Origin: an uncultured Prevotellaceae bacterium
Lineage (GTDB): Bacteria; Bacteroidota; Bacteroidia; Bacteroidales; Bacteroidaceae
Reading direction: 5' to 3'
NCBI GenBank assembly: GCA_900316645.1
Contig: ONDP01000013.1
Span: forward strand, 62,001-126,000
DNA length: 64,000 nucleotides
Shown: positions 1 through 8,402 of the stretch, piece after piece
How the letters are laid out: every line of letters starts with the position of its first letter
How positions within the stretch are numbered: position 1 is the first letter of the stretch
Notes under the pieces: generated by a model
Told to the model about the DNA's origin: nothing
The model's database searches: none
What the model saw: only the letters and a program-made list of their open reading frames with translations
Position numbers and translations under genes: made by a program

Positions 1-1
1 T

Positions 2-982
2 ATTCTTGTGTCAAGTGTAATTATAGAAATTGCGAAATATAATGTAGACAAAGGCAATTGGTTAACTTACGAGAGGTTTTACAAATTGAAGAAGGAACAG
101 TTTATTCCGGAATTTATCGAGAGGCAAGAGACTTTGGGTAAATATTTGCAGGACTATCTTGATGAAAAAGAATGGTCATTCTCTGATATGACAGAACTCA
201 CTTTGAAGGCCAAAATTGAAAATGGTTCTCATTCTTTAGCTGAAATAGAGGGTGTTTGCATTTATCGTGGCGTAACAACAGGTTATAATCCTGCTTTTAT
301 CATAGATGATGCCATAAGACAGCAGCTAATATGTAAAGACTCCAACAATAAGGATGTCATTAAGAATATGCTCCAGGGAAGAAATATTCGGAAATGGTAC
401 TACAATGAGAGTAGCGACTATCTTCTTCAAACAGGTTATGATATAGATATTAAGGATGAGTATCCGTCGATTTTTGAGCATCTAGTTCAATACGAAGATG
501 AGCTATCTATAAGAGCTGATCAAGGGAAAGATTGGTGGAATTTACGTGCATGTAAATATTATCCAGAGTTTGAAAGACCAGAGAAAATCATATGGGGCTT
601 GACTGCTGATAAATGGGCTTTTACAATAGATACGGCACAGCATTACCTTCCGAGTAATGGCTATATCTTGACATCCACAAAACTACCAATCAAGTACATC
701 TTAGGACTTCTGAATAGTAAATTGATGCACTACTATTTCCATTTCATTGGTATCATGACTGCAGGTGGAGCATATACATTGAAAGCTGCAACTATTTCTG
801 CCCTGCCTTTCAAAATTGCTAAAAACACTCAGGAAATAGTTGGTATCGTTAATAAAATTCTTATTGAGAAATCAAAAGATCATGATTCCAATGTTTCTTC
901 ATTAGAATCCGAAATCGACCGCCTCGTTTATCAGCTCTACGGCCTGACGGAAGAAGAAATCAAAATAGTTGAAGAAAATTAG
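2..982 (+). CDS. Eco57I-like restriction-modification enzyme, C-terminal part (5' end outside window)
   Basis: The frame is open from the first base, so this is the tail of a longer gene. The visible 326 residues resemble the target-recognition end of Eco57I/type IIG enzymes (TaqI-like C-terminal specificity domain): a segment with DWWNLRACKYYPEF, then EKIIWGLTADKWAF, then a block around LNSKLMHYYFHFIG and GGAYTLKAATISALPF. In the family this part reads the DNA target while the methylase and nuclease motifs lie upstream. It ends with a charged helix typical of these proteins. The methylase half cannot be seen, so activity cannot be judged. A second methylase fragment just downstream suggests a decaying restriction locus. 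Confidence 0.75.
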   Translation: MLVSSVIIEIAKYNVDKGNWLTYERFYKLKKEQFIPEFIERQETLGKYLQDYLDEKEWSFSDMTELTLKAKIENGSHSLAEIEGVCIYRGVTTGYNPAFIIDDAIRQQLICKDSNNKDVIKNMLQGRNIRKWYYNESSDYLLQTGYDIDIKDEYPSIFEHLVQYEDELSIRADQGKDWWNLRACKYYPEFERPEKIIWGLTADKWAFTIDTAQHYLPSNGYILTSTKLPIKYILGLLNSKLMHYYFHFIGIMTAGGAYTLKAATISALPFKIAKNTQEIVGIVNKILIEKSKDHDSNVSSLESEIDRLVYQLYGLTEEEIKIVEEN

Positions 983-1006
983 AATAATATATAATTTAAA
1001 ACGCAT

Positions 1007-1228
1007 ATGGGTACATTTTTTATTATTGTTGCCATAGTTTTTGTGGTGATGTTTTTCTATTCATGGTCTCAAAAAGGAAATACTGCAAAAGATGGAGCAT
1101 GGAGTGGAGGCTTTTGTGTCATTATACTACTTGTAGGTGCATTTACTGTTCTATTCGTATTAAATGAATTGAAAAGTTGTTCTTCTCATGGTCCTTCACG
1201 TGATTATTATGATGCTCCTCGAAAATAA
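1007..1228 (+). CDS. small membrane protein of unknown function
   Basis: A 73-residue protein that I do not recognise. Residues 3-19 and about 35-52 are strongly hydrophobic, giving two predicted membrane segments joined by a short polar loop (SQKGNTAKDGAWSGG). The tail is Cys-, Ser- and Arg-rich. It starts 24 bases after the restriction gene and may be co-transcribed with it. Nothing points to a specific role. Confidence 0.45.
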   Translation: MGTFFIIVAIVFVVMFFYSWSQKGNTAKDGAWSGGFCVIILLVGAFTVLFVLNELKSCSSHGPSRDYYDAPRK

Positions 1229-1320
1229 CCACAATAAAAAATGGCACGGGGACAGGTGAGTGACATCTGAAGTCTGATGGAAGATGTTTGAAGGGTGATT
1301 GAAGATGGAAAATAAAAAAG

Positions 1321-1764
1321 TTGCTCTATAATTTGGAAGTTTCAGAAAAAGTTCCTAGCTTTGCGGCGTTTGCTCTTTATGATGCCCCGACGTGGCTCTT
1401 TGGCATATTAACTTCTGCTTTACATATGGTCTGGGTGAAGACGGTTGGTGGCAAACTTGAAACTCGTTATCGATACTCTGCCCAACTTTGCTACAACACC
1501 TTCCCCTTCCCCAAAATCTCAGACGAGAAGAAGGAGAAGATAAAAGAGGCCGCAGAGGAAGTGCTGATTACCCGTGAGTATTACCCAGAGAAGACTTTGG
1601 CAGAACTCTATGACCCAGACAAGATGCCACAGGATTTGCGCGAGGCTCATGCCAAACTCGATGACATCGTGGAGAGCTGCTATCCTGGCTATCCCTTCGC
1701 CTCAGACGAAGCTCGTTTGGAATGTCTCTTCAAACTCTACGAAAAGATGACGGCGAAAAAATAG
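1321..1764 (+). pseudogene. C-terminal stub of an MmeI-like type II DNA methylase
   Basis: The protein from about residue 17 matches the end of MmeI-type methylases: a target-recognition block (GGKLETRYRYSAQLCYNTFPFP) and the conserved C-terminal helix region (KTLAELYDPDKMP ... LDDIVESCYPGYPF). All catalytic methylase motifs are missing, so this is a remnant of about 130 residues from a protein normally close to 900. The first codons of the open frame overlap a sequence that looks like a promoter (1332-1363), so the fragment seems to have been joined to a promoter copy by deletion or recombination. A functional small protein is possible but unlikely. Confidence 0.7.
1332..1363 (+). promoter_or_regulatory. 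Bacteroidales-type promoter copy
   Basis: TTTG at 1332-1335, a 20-base spacer and TAGCTTTG at 1356-1363 fit the -33/-7 pattern of this phylum. The stretch is closely related to the promoter at 1772-1803 (both begin ATTTGGAAGT), and lies inside the apparent start of the methylase stub. Confidence 0.5.
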
Positions 1765-1771
1765 AAAAAGA

Positions 1772-1803
1772 TTTGGAAGTCTCAAATATATTGCCTATCT
1801 TTG
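1772..1803 (+). promoter_or_regulatory. promoter of the kinase-like fragment
   Basis: TTTG at 1772-1775, a 20-base spacer and TATCTTTG at 1796-1803, ending 20 bases before the ATG at 1824. It matches the -33/-7 pattern well. Confidence 0.6.
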
Positions 1804-1823
1804 CATAAAAATGGAAGCAGGAC

Positions 1824-2246
1824 ATGAGGCTAGAACAGATATACGGAATTATCGCCAAGGAAGGCTTTACCGATATTGCGTTACAAGAAATTAATGACTA
1901 CATAAAAGATATACAAAATGGGAAAGAAGATTTTCCTCGATTCAATCTATCAGAGCATGCAGGACTCAGCAAGGGAGGTGCGCCTCTCATTGGGGCGTCC
2001 ATCATCGCATGCTACGCGGCAGCAAGCCTTGCAGCAAGTTGCAAAGCTGAAGGCCGCGAAGGAGGCCCAGCAAACTGGGAGATAGACGAGCGACAGGAGC
2101 AACTAATAGAACAATGGGCTAAGGCTTCTAATCTATGGGAAGATAACTCTGAGCAATTCCTCATAGAGGAGTTTGGCCCTATGATTGCTCAAGGAGCAGA
2201 GGCTAAGGTCTATTACAAAGAAGGTGACACATCTGTGATAACATAA
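1824..2246 (+). CDS. truncated protein ending in a kinase-like glycine loop
   Basis: A 140-residue frame. The N-terminal part is predicted helical and the middle contains a small-residue segment (GASIIACYAAASLAASC). The last 20 residues (EFGPMIAQGAEAKVYYKEG, then VIT) look like the start of a protein-kinase-like fold as found in proteins of mobile elements: a glycine loop followed by a strand that usually ends in VIK. Here the frame stops exactly at that strand and runs straight into a 14-bp inverted repeat, so the kinase-like domain is cut off. It is probably a remnant with its own promoter. The family assignment rests on a short motif and is uncertain. Confidence 0.4.
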   Translation: MRLEQIYGIIAKEGFTDIALQEINDYIKDIQNGKEDFPRFNLSEHAGLSKGGAPLIGASIIACYAAASLAASCKAEGREGGPANWEIDERQEQLIEQWAKASNLWEDNSEQFLIEEFGPMIAQGAEAKVYYKEGDTSVIT

Positions 2247-2292
2247 AAAGAGGATGTGCCTTTGATGAATTCATTTTGGGCACATCCTCTTT
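2247..2292 (-). terminator. strong, possibly bidirectional terminator
   Basis: A perfect 14-bp inverted repeat (AAAGAGGATGTGCC at 2247-2260, complement at 2279-2292) with an 18-base loop. Read on the minus strand it is followed by TTTTT, so it mainly terminates the lipoprotein gene at 2308-2847. It also begins directly after the stop codon of the plus-strand gene. Confidence 0.8.
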
Positions 2293-2307
2293 GTTGTATA
2301 TTGCCTT

Positions 2308-2847
2308 TTATTTCACGACAATTGATTTAATAAATGGACCAACAGCAGATTCATATTTGTTGGCAGACGTAGGACTATATGCGAAGTTTCCGAATGCTGT
2401 ATTGCCTTTCTCGCCAAGGACATAGAAAAATACGACAATCTTATCTCTGTCTGCGTCTTTACATTGAATGGTCAAGATGTTGTTTTCGACTTTAGGCTCC
2501 TGAAGAAACTCAAAATCTCTCTTTTTCTCTGCAATCTTTTTCTCAGCGAACTGCTTAAAAGTCTCTGCTGTGGGTTTATTGTTAGTAACCAGGTTGACAG
2601 AGATATTTGCATCTCTTTCAGGTGCGTTGCTCAAGAATATTGTGTCGTTGATTCGTCCTTGTTTTAGGGCTTCTGGGCAATCGAATGCATAGCAAGTACT
2701 CTCGTAATGTACAAAATCAGCAGGTAATTGGTTGTCTGCCACAGCTGTAGAATCTGCTCCATCTGCATTTGCAGCACTTTTGTTACCACACGAAGCTACG
2801 AGCAGTCCTGCTGCTACGATAGCGATACTAAATAATACTTTTTTCAT
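2308..2847 (-). CDS. hypothetical lipoprotein
   Basis: A 179-residue protein with a type II signal peptide (hydrophobic FSIAIVAAGLLVASC, lipobox Cys at residue 20), so it is expected to be exported and lipid-anchored. A short linker rich in Ala, Asp and Ser follows, then a globular domain without a motif I recognise (DADRDKIVVFFYVLGEKG near residues 131-148). It is a single gene with its own promoter (2898-2927) and terminator (2247-2292). No function can be assigned. Confidence 0.7.
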   Translation of the reverse strand: MKKVLFSIAIVAAGLLVASCGNKSAANADGADSTAVADNQLPADFVHYESTCYAFDCPEALKQGRINDTIFLSNAPERDANISVNLVTNNKPTAETFKQFAEKKIAEKKRDFEFLQEPKVENNILTIQCKDADRDKIVVFFYVLGEKGNTAFGNFAYSPTSANKYESAVGPFIKSIVVK

Positions 2848-2897
2848 AACGGTTTTGTTTTTAAATGGTTAATATAGAGGTAATATAAAGTTTGATG

Positions 2898-2927
2898 CAA
2901 AAATAAGAATATTTTTCTACAATGCAA
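2898..2927 (-). promoter_or_regulatory. promoter of the 2308-2847 lipoprotein gene
   Basis: On the minus strand: TTG (2927-2925), a 19-base spacer, and TATTTTTG (2905-2898), about 50 bases before the start codon. It fits the -33/-7 consensus. Confidence 0.6.
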
Positions 2928-3069
2928 AATTTTTATTGATTTTTTCTTGAGATGGCAGAATTGAAAAAAAGTCATTAAGTCTTATAGTCCTTGCAAAATG
3001 TAACAGTACCTTTATTACCCATCTCATCAACAAGCGCAATAGTCGTCGCAAACAATGCGACCAAACGAC

Positions 3070-3858
3070 TTAAATAACGTTGAAATGTTTCAGGGCATTC
3101 AGGATGCCATCATCATCTACTGAGGTGGTGACATAGTCGGCTTGCTGCTTCAGTGCATCAATGGCGTTACCCATGGCTACGCCTATGCCCGCCTGTAGAA
3201 TCATGGAACTGTCATTGCCTCCGTCACCAAAGGCCATGGTGCGGTTGAGGTCGAACCCTTGGTGTTTTGCCATAGCGATGATGCCCTTGCCTTTATCAGC
3301 GCCATTGGCAGTGATGTCAGTGAATTCCGGATGCCAACGGCCTGAGATGCAATGTGGCAGACGGGCCAGTAGCTCTGCCTCGTAGTCTGCAGAGAAGAAT
3401 GGCGTCAGTTGCAGAATGTCCTGCTTTAGTACTTCCGACAATGGTGAGGCCATATCGAATTCCGTCACGGCAAGCATCTGGTGGAAAATGCGTTCGACAT
3501 CACCCTTGGGGTCAAGCACTGCTACATCCTTCCTGCCAACCACAATAAGACTGTAGCCTTTTTCCTGTGCGTCTTCAACACACGTCAGGACATCTTCTTT
3601 AGGGATGGGCTGGCAGCCTACAAATTCGTCGCCCACATAACACAATGCCCCATTGGTGGTGATGTATCCGTCAATGAGGTGGGCTATGGAGCCGAGGTTG
3701 GTGATGATGACGGGTGGTCGCCCCGTAGCGATATATACCCGCGAGCCATTCTTTTTGGCTTGTGTCAATGCCTGTATGGTAGAGTCGGGTATCTCATGGG
3801 TTATGAAACTCACGAGCGTCCCGTCAATGTCGAAGAATAATGCGTATGAATCTTTCAT
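3070..3858 (-). CDS. HAD-superfamily (Cof-type) phosphatase
   Basis: A 262-residue hydrolase of the HAD IIB/Cof group, which dephosphorylates sugar phosphates or similar small metabolites in the cytoplasm. Motif I is DIDGT at residues 10-14 (first Asp is the nucleophile), motif II is the ATGRPP region, the conserved Lys lies in GADKGKGI, and motif IV is GDGGND. The large cap between motifs II and III is the IIB type. Length is normal. It is downstream of a symporter gene on the same strand, with a hairpin between them. The substrate cannot be read from sequence. Confidence 0.88.
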   Translation of the reverse strand: MKDSYALFFDIDGTLVSFITHEIPDSTIQALTQAKKNGSRVYIATGRPPVIITNLGSIAHLIDGYITTNGALCYVGDEFVGCQPIPKEDVLTCVEDAQEKGYSLIVVGRKDVAVLDPKGDVERIFHQMLAVTEFDMASPLSEVLKQDILQLTPFFSADYEAELLARLPHCISGRWHPEFTDITANGADKGKGIIAMAKHQGFDLNRTMAFGDGGNDSSMILQAGIGVAMGNAIDALKQQADYVTTSVDDDGILNALKHFNVI

Positions 3859-3871
3859 TTGTTTTCTGTAT

Positions 3872-3908
3872 AAGAGTGCACAACGGAACCGTCCCGCTGT
3901 GCACTCTT
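3872..3908. repeat. perfect 11-bp inverted repeat between symporter and HAD genes
   Basis: AAGAGTGCACA at 3872-3882 pairs with TGTGCACTCTT at 3898-3908 around a 15-base loop that itself contains ACGG/CCGT. It lies in the 54-base gap between two minus-strand genes. No T-run follows on the minus strand, so it looks more like an mRNA-processing or stability hairpin, or a weak terminator. Confidence 0.55.
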
Positions 3909-3912
3909 CACT

Positions 3913-5433
3913 TCATTTGTAGCACTGGAAAATGCTGTCGATGGTGTTTTTGTTCATCTTCTTGGTGAAGAGACTGACGAGCCATACTACAGGGAAACCA
4001 CCTACCATGGCTATGGCGCCACAGCTGATGGGGTTGATGGGATTGCCCAGCAACATGTTGATGACAGTCAGACCGACACCCCAGATGAAGCAAGCCCATA
4101 CGCTGGCTGTGGTCACACCACGCCAGTAGAGTCCCAGCATGAAGGGAGCGAGGAAGGCTCCTGCCAAAGCGCCCCACGAGATGCCCATCAACTGGGCGAT
4201 GAACGTTGGGGGATTCAGGGCGATGAGCAGCGAGATGGCGATGAAGAACATGATGAGCACTCGCATCACCACCACCTTGCGACGCTCTATCTTCTCTGCT
4301 ACGATATCATCGATAGTTCCTTCTTCCACTTCGCCTGGCAGCGACTTCTTGTCGCGATAGATGAGGTCGAGCGTCATGGTGGAACTGGAGGTGAGCACCA
4401 GCGAGGCCAGGGTTGACATAGAGGCAGAAAGTACCAGCAACACCACAAGGGCTATGAGCACGTCGGGCAGTGTGACCAGCATGGCTGGCACGATGGAGTC
4501 GAAGGCTATCTTGCCATTGGCACCAATGACGGGCTCGTAGAGACGTCCGAAACCACCGAGGAAATAACAGCCGCCAGCCACGATAAACGCAAAAATGGTG
4601 GAGATGACGGTGCCACGCTTGATGGCGCTCTCGTCGGTGATTGAGTAGAACTTACCCACCATCTGGGGTAGTCCCATCGTGCCCAGTGACGTCAAGATTA
4701 CAACACCCAGCAGTCCCCAGGGGTCGGGACCAAACCATGAGGCAAAGCCACCATTCACGGAGGGGTCGGCATCGGATGGAATCTGTGCCAGTTTTTCGAC
4801 TGCTGCAGTCAGACCGCCCTGGGCATTGAGTACGGCAAGGATGACAGCCGTGATGCCGAAGAGCATGATGATGCCCTGAATGAAGTCGTTCATGGCCGTT
4901 GCCTTATATCCACCTATGATGACATAGATGGCTGTCAGGATGGACATGATGATGACGCAATACTCGTAGGGAATGTCGAAACCCATCTCGAACAGTCGGG
5001 AAATGCCGCTATAGACACCGGCTGTGTAGGGAATGAGGAATACGAAGGCTATGACTGAGGCTACCACGCGCAGTCCCTGGTCGTTAAAACGTGTTCCGAA
5101 GAAATCGGGCATGGTGCGCGACTCGATGTGCTGGGTCATCAGCTTAGTGCGGCGACCCAGGATGAGCCATGCCAACAGCGAACCGATGATGGCATTGCCA
5201 ATGCCTATCCATGCTGACGACAGACCGTAGCGCCAGCCAAACTGTCCGGCATAGCCCACAAAGACCACTGCCGAGAAATAACTCGTACCATAGGCAAAAG
5301 CCGTCAGCCAGGGACCTACGGCACGTCCGCCCAATACAAATCCGTCAACACTGCTTGCCTGTTTGCGTGAGTAAACACCCACTCCGATCATCACGGCAAA
5401 GAAGACAATCGTCAAAAGAATCTTTATAATCAT
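3913..5433 (-). CDS. sodium:solute symporter (SSS family)
   Basis: A 506-residue inner-membrane protein with about 13 hydrophobic segments, the normal size for this family, which moves a small solute inward with Na+. Typical features are the start (GVGVYSRKQASSVDGFVLGGR), the FAYGTSYFSAVVFVGYAGQFGW segment in TM2 and the GGYKATAMNDFIQG segment. It resembles proline/pantothenate-type members, but the substrate is not clear. It starts 3 bases after the porin gene on the same strand, so porin and symporter are very probably one transcript and may serve the same nutrient. Confidence 0.88.
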   Translation of the reverse strand: MIIKILLTIVFFAVMIGVGVYSRKQASSVDGFVLGGRAVGPWLTAFAYGTSYFSAVVFVGYAGQFGWRYGLSSAWIGIGNAIIGSLLAWLILGRRTKLMTQHIESRTMPDFFGTRFNDQGLRVVASVIAFVFLIPYTAGVYSGISRLFEMGFDIPYEYCVIIMSILTAIYVIIGGYKATAMNDFIQGIIMLFGITAVILAVLNAQGGLTAAVEKLAQIPSDADPSVNGGFASWFGPDPWGLLGVVILTSLGTMGLPQMVGKFYSITDESAIKRGTVISTIFAFIVAGGCYFLGGFGRLYEPVIGANGKIAFDSIVPAMLVTLPDVLIALVVLLVLSASMSTLASLVLTSSSTMTLDLIYRDKKSLPGEVEEGTIDDIVAEKIERRKVVVMRVLIMFFIAISLLIALNPPTFIAQLMGISWGALAGAFLAPFMLGLYWRGVTTASVWACFIWGVGLTVINMLLGNPINPISCGAIAMVGGFPVVWLVSLFTKKMNKNTIDSIFQCYK

Positions 5434-5436
5434 CGC

Positions 5437-6531
5437 TTAATAAAATTTTTTCTTTGAATAATCCAAACGAACCTGCATCTGCGCCATAATCTGGCTGCAG
5501 CCGCCATGATGGAAGGCTCCATTGGCTACGTAGGCACTCTTATAGACATATTGCACCTGGAAACGGCATTTCCTGAAGAACCAGTACTGCAGACCAGCTA
5601 TCACCTTGTGCTGATCCATACCAAGCGACGTGTTGAAATTAAAGAAATCGTAAGAGCCTACAAACTCCAATCTTTTATAAAGAGGAACGCATCCGGTGAT
5701 GTAACCACCACGACTGGTGGCATTGCCGTCTTTTCCTTCCAAATATTCTCCGTGCAGATTGAAGCTCTTCGACTTATAATCGAAGCCAACCGTCCAGCGG
5801 TTACGCTTGTAATTGTCACCTTCTTTGATGTCGGGGTTGTAAAGAGAATTGGCAATGGCGTGTCCGCGTCCTATCTGACCCGTAGCCACCAAATTGAGCC
5901 CCTTAACAGGTCTGTATTCCAGACGGGCTATGAAGTCTTTCTCCTTGTTGCCGTCTTTCTTGTTGATACCCTGTCCGTTCATCACCTGTGCCTCGTAGCG
6001 GAATTTCCCGTCGTTGGTCTCGCCGAAGATGGAGAGTCCGAGGTCGCGTCCGTACTGCACACCCATCAGTGGGTCGCTGCCACAGCCTGTCAGAAAGGTG
6101 ACACCTTCTGAATAGACGTCGATAGCTTCCATCGAAGTAGGGGATAGGGGATTTTCAAGTGAAACGCCGTTCTTAAACTGTCCAAGGCGAACGGTCAAGG
6201 CCTTGTTGTTTGTAAATCGATAGTCGGTGTAATACTCTTGTACAACGCTCGAAAAGTCGTGCATGAACAAGAACGACCATCTGTCTGTGATTTGGGCGTT
6301 TGCCCAGAAGAGAATTCGCTTAAGCTCGAAAGTTCCTTTGTCTTCACCGTTCTGGTGGGTGTAGTTGAAGCCTCCCTGTGCATATCCGTGCAGTTCAATG
6401 CGGTCGGAAGCGTCTTTCAACCAGTCAATCACTTCGTTCTTCTCTTCACGTTGTTGTCCCATGGCCGCAGTGCTGCTGAAAGCGGCAAGGGCTACGGCTA
6501 ATAAAGCCTCTTTGAAAAATTGTTTTCTCAT
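5437..6531 (-). CDS. outer-membrane porin, phosphate-selective OprO/OprP-like
   Basis: The start is placed at the ATG at 6531 (MRKQFFKEALLAVA), which opens a clear signal peptide ending near AMGQ; upstream in-frame codons read into the leader. The mature protein of about 340 residues has the alternating aromatic/polar pattern of a beta-barrel (RIELHGYAQGGFNYTHQNG, RFEVGFDYKSKS-like strands) and ends in an aromatic residue (KKFY), as outer-membrane barrels do. It most resembles the OprO/P family. It is sandwiched between a secreted hydrolase and an inner-membrane symporter in one minus-strand operon. Confidence 0.78.
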   Translation of the reverse strand: MRKQFFKEALLAVALAAFSSTAAMGQQREEKNEVIDWLKDASDRIELHGYAQGGFNYTHQNGEDKGTFELKRILFWANAQITDRWSFLFMHDFSSVVQEYYTDYRFTNNKALTVRLGQFKNGVSLENPLSPTSMEAIDVYSEGVTFLTGCGSDPLMGVQYGRDLGLSIFGETNDGKFRYEAQVMNGQGINKKDGNKEKDFIARLEYRPVKGLNLVATGQIGRGHAIANSLYNPDIKEGDNYKRNRWTVGFDYKSKSFNLHGEYLEGKDGNATSRGGYITGCVPLYKRLEFVGSYDFFNFNTSLGMDQHKVIAGLQYWFFRKCRFQVQYVYKSAYVANGAFHHGGCSQIMAQMQVRLDYSKKKFY

Positions 6532-6564
6532 CTTGTTTAATTTATATTGGTTAAATATCAATTC

Positions 6565-7299
6565 TCATTTGTATTTCCTGATTCTCACGTCAATCCCACT
6601 TCCTGCCAACAACATGCAGACCTTGCGGATGGGCGTGTCGCTATAGTGATAGGGGAACAGTACCTTGGGCTTGATAACCTTGGCTGCCTTTGCCAACTGC
6701 TCGGGTGTCATGGTGTAAGGCTGGTTGCAGGGCAGGAAGGCAACGTCGATATCCTTCAGATTGGCCATCTCGGGAATGTCCTCCGTGTCGCCTGCCACAT
6801 AGATGCGCAGATCCTCGATATTGAGCACATAGCCGTTGTCGCGTCCTTTGGGATGGAATTTCTCTCTGCCCGCTGTGGTGTTGTAGGCTGGTACGGCTTC
6901 CACCGTGATGTTGTCGCACACCTCAGCCTTGTCGCCGTTAGCCATCGCATAACCGCTTCCCCATTGGGAATAGACATTGTGGTTGGTATAGATGACGGTA
7001 TAGTTTCTGCGCAATTCCGTCAGTGCCATTGTGTCGAAGTGGTCGCGGTGCTCATGTGTCACGAAGATGAAGTCGGCCTTGGGCCATGTGGTGAAGTCGG
7101 TATAAGGCTCCATGTTGATGACAGGGTCGAAGTAAATGGTCTTCCCGTCATATTCCATCATGATACTGGCATGTTTGATACATGTAATCTTGATGTTCTT
7201 GCCCGATGCTGTGGTAAACACGTCTGTCTCACCAGTCTTCTGTGCCCAACATCCCAGCGTCAGGCACACGGTCAGTAATACTAAACTCAGTTTCTTCAT
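6565..7299 (-). CDS. exported metallo-beta-lactamase-fold hydrolase (UlaG-like)
   Basis: A 244-residue protein with an N-terminal signal peptide (LSLVLLTVCLTLGCWA), so it is predicted to be exported. The metal-binding signature THEHRDHFD is intact, and further ligands of the fold are visible (YVAGDTEDIPEM with its Asp, and FPYHYSDTP with its His). This is the UlaG/L-ascorbate-6-phosphate lactonase-like branch used for many hydrolases, so the substrate is open. It is first in a minus-strand operon with the porin and symporter and has a good promoter upstream. Confidence 0.85.
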   Translation of the reverse strand: MKKLSLVLLTVCLTLGCWAQKTGETDVFTTASGKNIKITCIKHASIMMEYDGKTIYFDPVINMEPYTDFTTWPKADFIFVTHEHRDHFDTMALTELRRNYTVIYTNHNVYSQWGSGYAMANGDKAEVCDNITVEAVPAYNTTAGREKFHPKGRDNGYVLNIEDLRIYVAGDTEDIPEMANLKDIDVAFLPCNQPYTMTPEQLAKAAKVIKPKVLFPYHYSDTPIRKVCMLLAGSGIDVRIRKYK

Positions 7300-7335
7300 T
7301 GGTCTTCAAAGTTTAATGCTGTTAATTTGCGGCGT

Positions 7336-7367
7336 CAAAGGTACGAATAATTCCGTAACGTTGCAAA
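7336..7367 (-). promoter_or_regulatory. promoter of the hydrolase-porin-symporter operon
   Basis: Minus strand: TTTG (7367-7364), a 20-base spacer, TACCTTTG (7343-7336), 37 bases before the start codon at 7299. A very good match to the -33/-7 consensus. Confidence 0.7.
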
Positions 7368-7419
7368 CGTTTACGCAAAAAAAATGTCCCAAAACGCATC
7401 AACGATACATTCTTTTTAG

Positions 7420-7537
7420 TACTTTTGCTCCCAGAAACAGGAATAAAGCTGTTAGCAAAAGCTATAGAGATATATACGAACAAAACAACTACTAATTCAA
7501 ATCGGAGAAGGAGCCATGCGTGATGCGTGGCTCTTTT
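7420..7537 (+). ncRNA. possible small RNA or separate leader upstream of the FHA operon
   Basis: A TACTTTTG box (7420-7427) is followed about 85 bases later by a terminator-like hairpin with a T-run (7511-7537), and there is no open frame between them. The next promoter, for the FHA operon, is only at 7594. This gives a candidate transcript of roughly 100 bases. The -33 element of the first box is weak and no known RNA family is recognised. The rest of 7300-7667 holds only the promoters listed. Confidence 0.3.
7511..7537 (+). terminator. Rho-independent terminator-like hairpin
   Basis: GAGCCATGC (7511-7519) pairs with GCGTGGCTC (7525-7533; one G-U pair), 5-base loop, followed by TTTT. The T-run is on the plus strand only, although the gene upstream is on the minus strand. 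Confidence 0.6.
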
Positions 7538-7593
7538 CGTTTGTTAATGAAAACAAACCAATGTTATAAAATGTGTAAAAAGTATTGGGATAG

Positions 7594-7624
7594 TTTGAAA
7601 TGTATAAAGTAATTGCTATCTTTG
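7594..7624 (+). promoter_or_regulatory. promoter of the FHA/kinase operon
   Basis: TTTG at 7594-7597, a 19-base spacer and TATCTTTG at 7617-7624, 43 bases before the first ATG. A near-ideal match to the Bacteroidales -33/-7 pattern. Confidence 0.7.
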
Positions 7625-7667
7625 TGATAATAAAAATAGATTAAATAACCAATAACAGCAATATTGT

Positions 7668-8375
7668 ATGAAACAAGATGAAACTTTTGTAAGGGGAGGC
7701 AACAATCCTTATGCACGTTCCAATGGTGGTCAACGTACAGGCAGTGAGACTTATATTCCAGGTATGAATGATGTCACACCAGGCAGTGCTCCAACACCTT
7801 CTGCAGGCTATGCAAAGGCAAAACCAAACACCCCAGTAGTGGGATTCCTCTATTCCATCTCGCGCAAGGGTATCGGAGAGTATTGGCCTCTGCACTTAGG
7901 AACCAACACCATCGGACGTTCAGAAGATAATGATATCTGTCTGAAGGAGATGTCGGTATCCAGCAAGCATGCCACATTGAGCATCAAACAGATGAAGAGT
8001 ACGCATAAGTTGATAGCCAGCATCCGCGATACAGGCTCGAAGACGGGTATGTTCCTCAATGACGAAGAGTTGGATTATGAGAACCATACCTGTAAGGCCA
8101 ATGATATCATTACTGTCGGTGCTAACTATAAATTATTGCTTATCCTGATTGATGCCGAGGAGTATGGACTCTCAGTAGCAGAAGAGTTTGTCGAGGATAA
8201 GGATGCTGCCAACGATAATATGGGTTATCAGACACAGCCCCGTGGCGGATTCGGTGACGATGCTACCCAGAACAATTTCCGTCCGTATAGTGCAGACAAT
8301 CGTAATGTGGACACAGGTACGGTTGATTTGAGCGGTGCCGGCTTTGACGAGCCAGGTGGTACGGAGATGATGTAG
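7668..8375 (+). CDS. FHA-domain protein (soluble)
   Basis: A 235-residue cytoplasmic protein. Residues 1-50 are a flexible Asn/Gly/Pro-rich stretch. An FHA domain follows (about residues 60-170), with the core pattern GRSEDNDI, then SVSSKHATLS, then the DTGSKTGMFLNDE strand pair. FHA domains bind phosphothreonine peptides, with the Arg and Ser of GRS...SS.H contacting the phosphate, and all of these are present. The Thr/Asn-rich N-terminus (SETYIPGMND) could itself be a kinase target. It is the first gene of an operon with two Ser/Thr kinases and a PP2C phosphatase, so it probably reads the phosphorylation state. Confidence 0.85.
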   Translation: MKQDETFVRGGNNPYARSNGGQRTGSETYIPGMNDVTPGSAPTPSAGYAKAKPNTPVVGFLYSISRKGIGEYWPLHLGTNTIGRSEDNDICLKEMSVSSKHATLSIKQMKSTHKLIASIRDTGSKTGMFLNDEELDYENHTCKANDIITVGANYKLLLILIDAEEYGLSVAEEFVEDKDAANDNMGYQTQPRGGFGDDATQNNFRPYSADNRNVDTGTVDLSGAGFDEPGGTEMM

Positions 8376-8402
8376 GAAGTATGATGTAAGATGTAAGATA
8401 CG

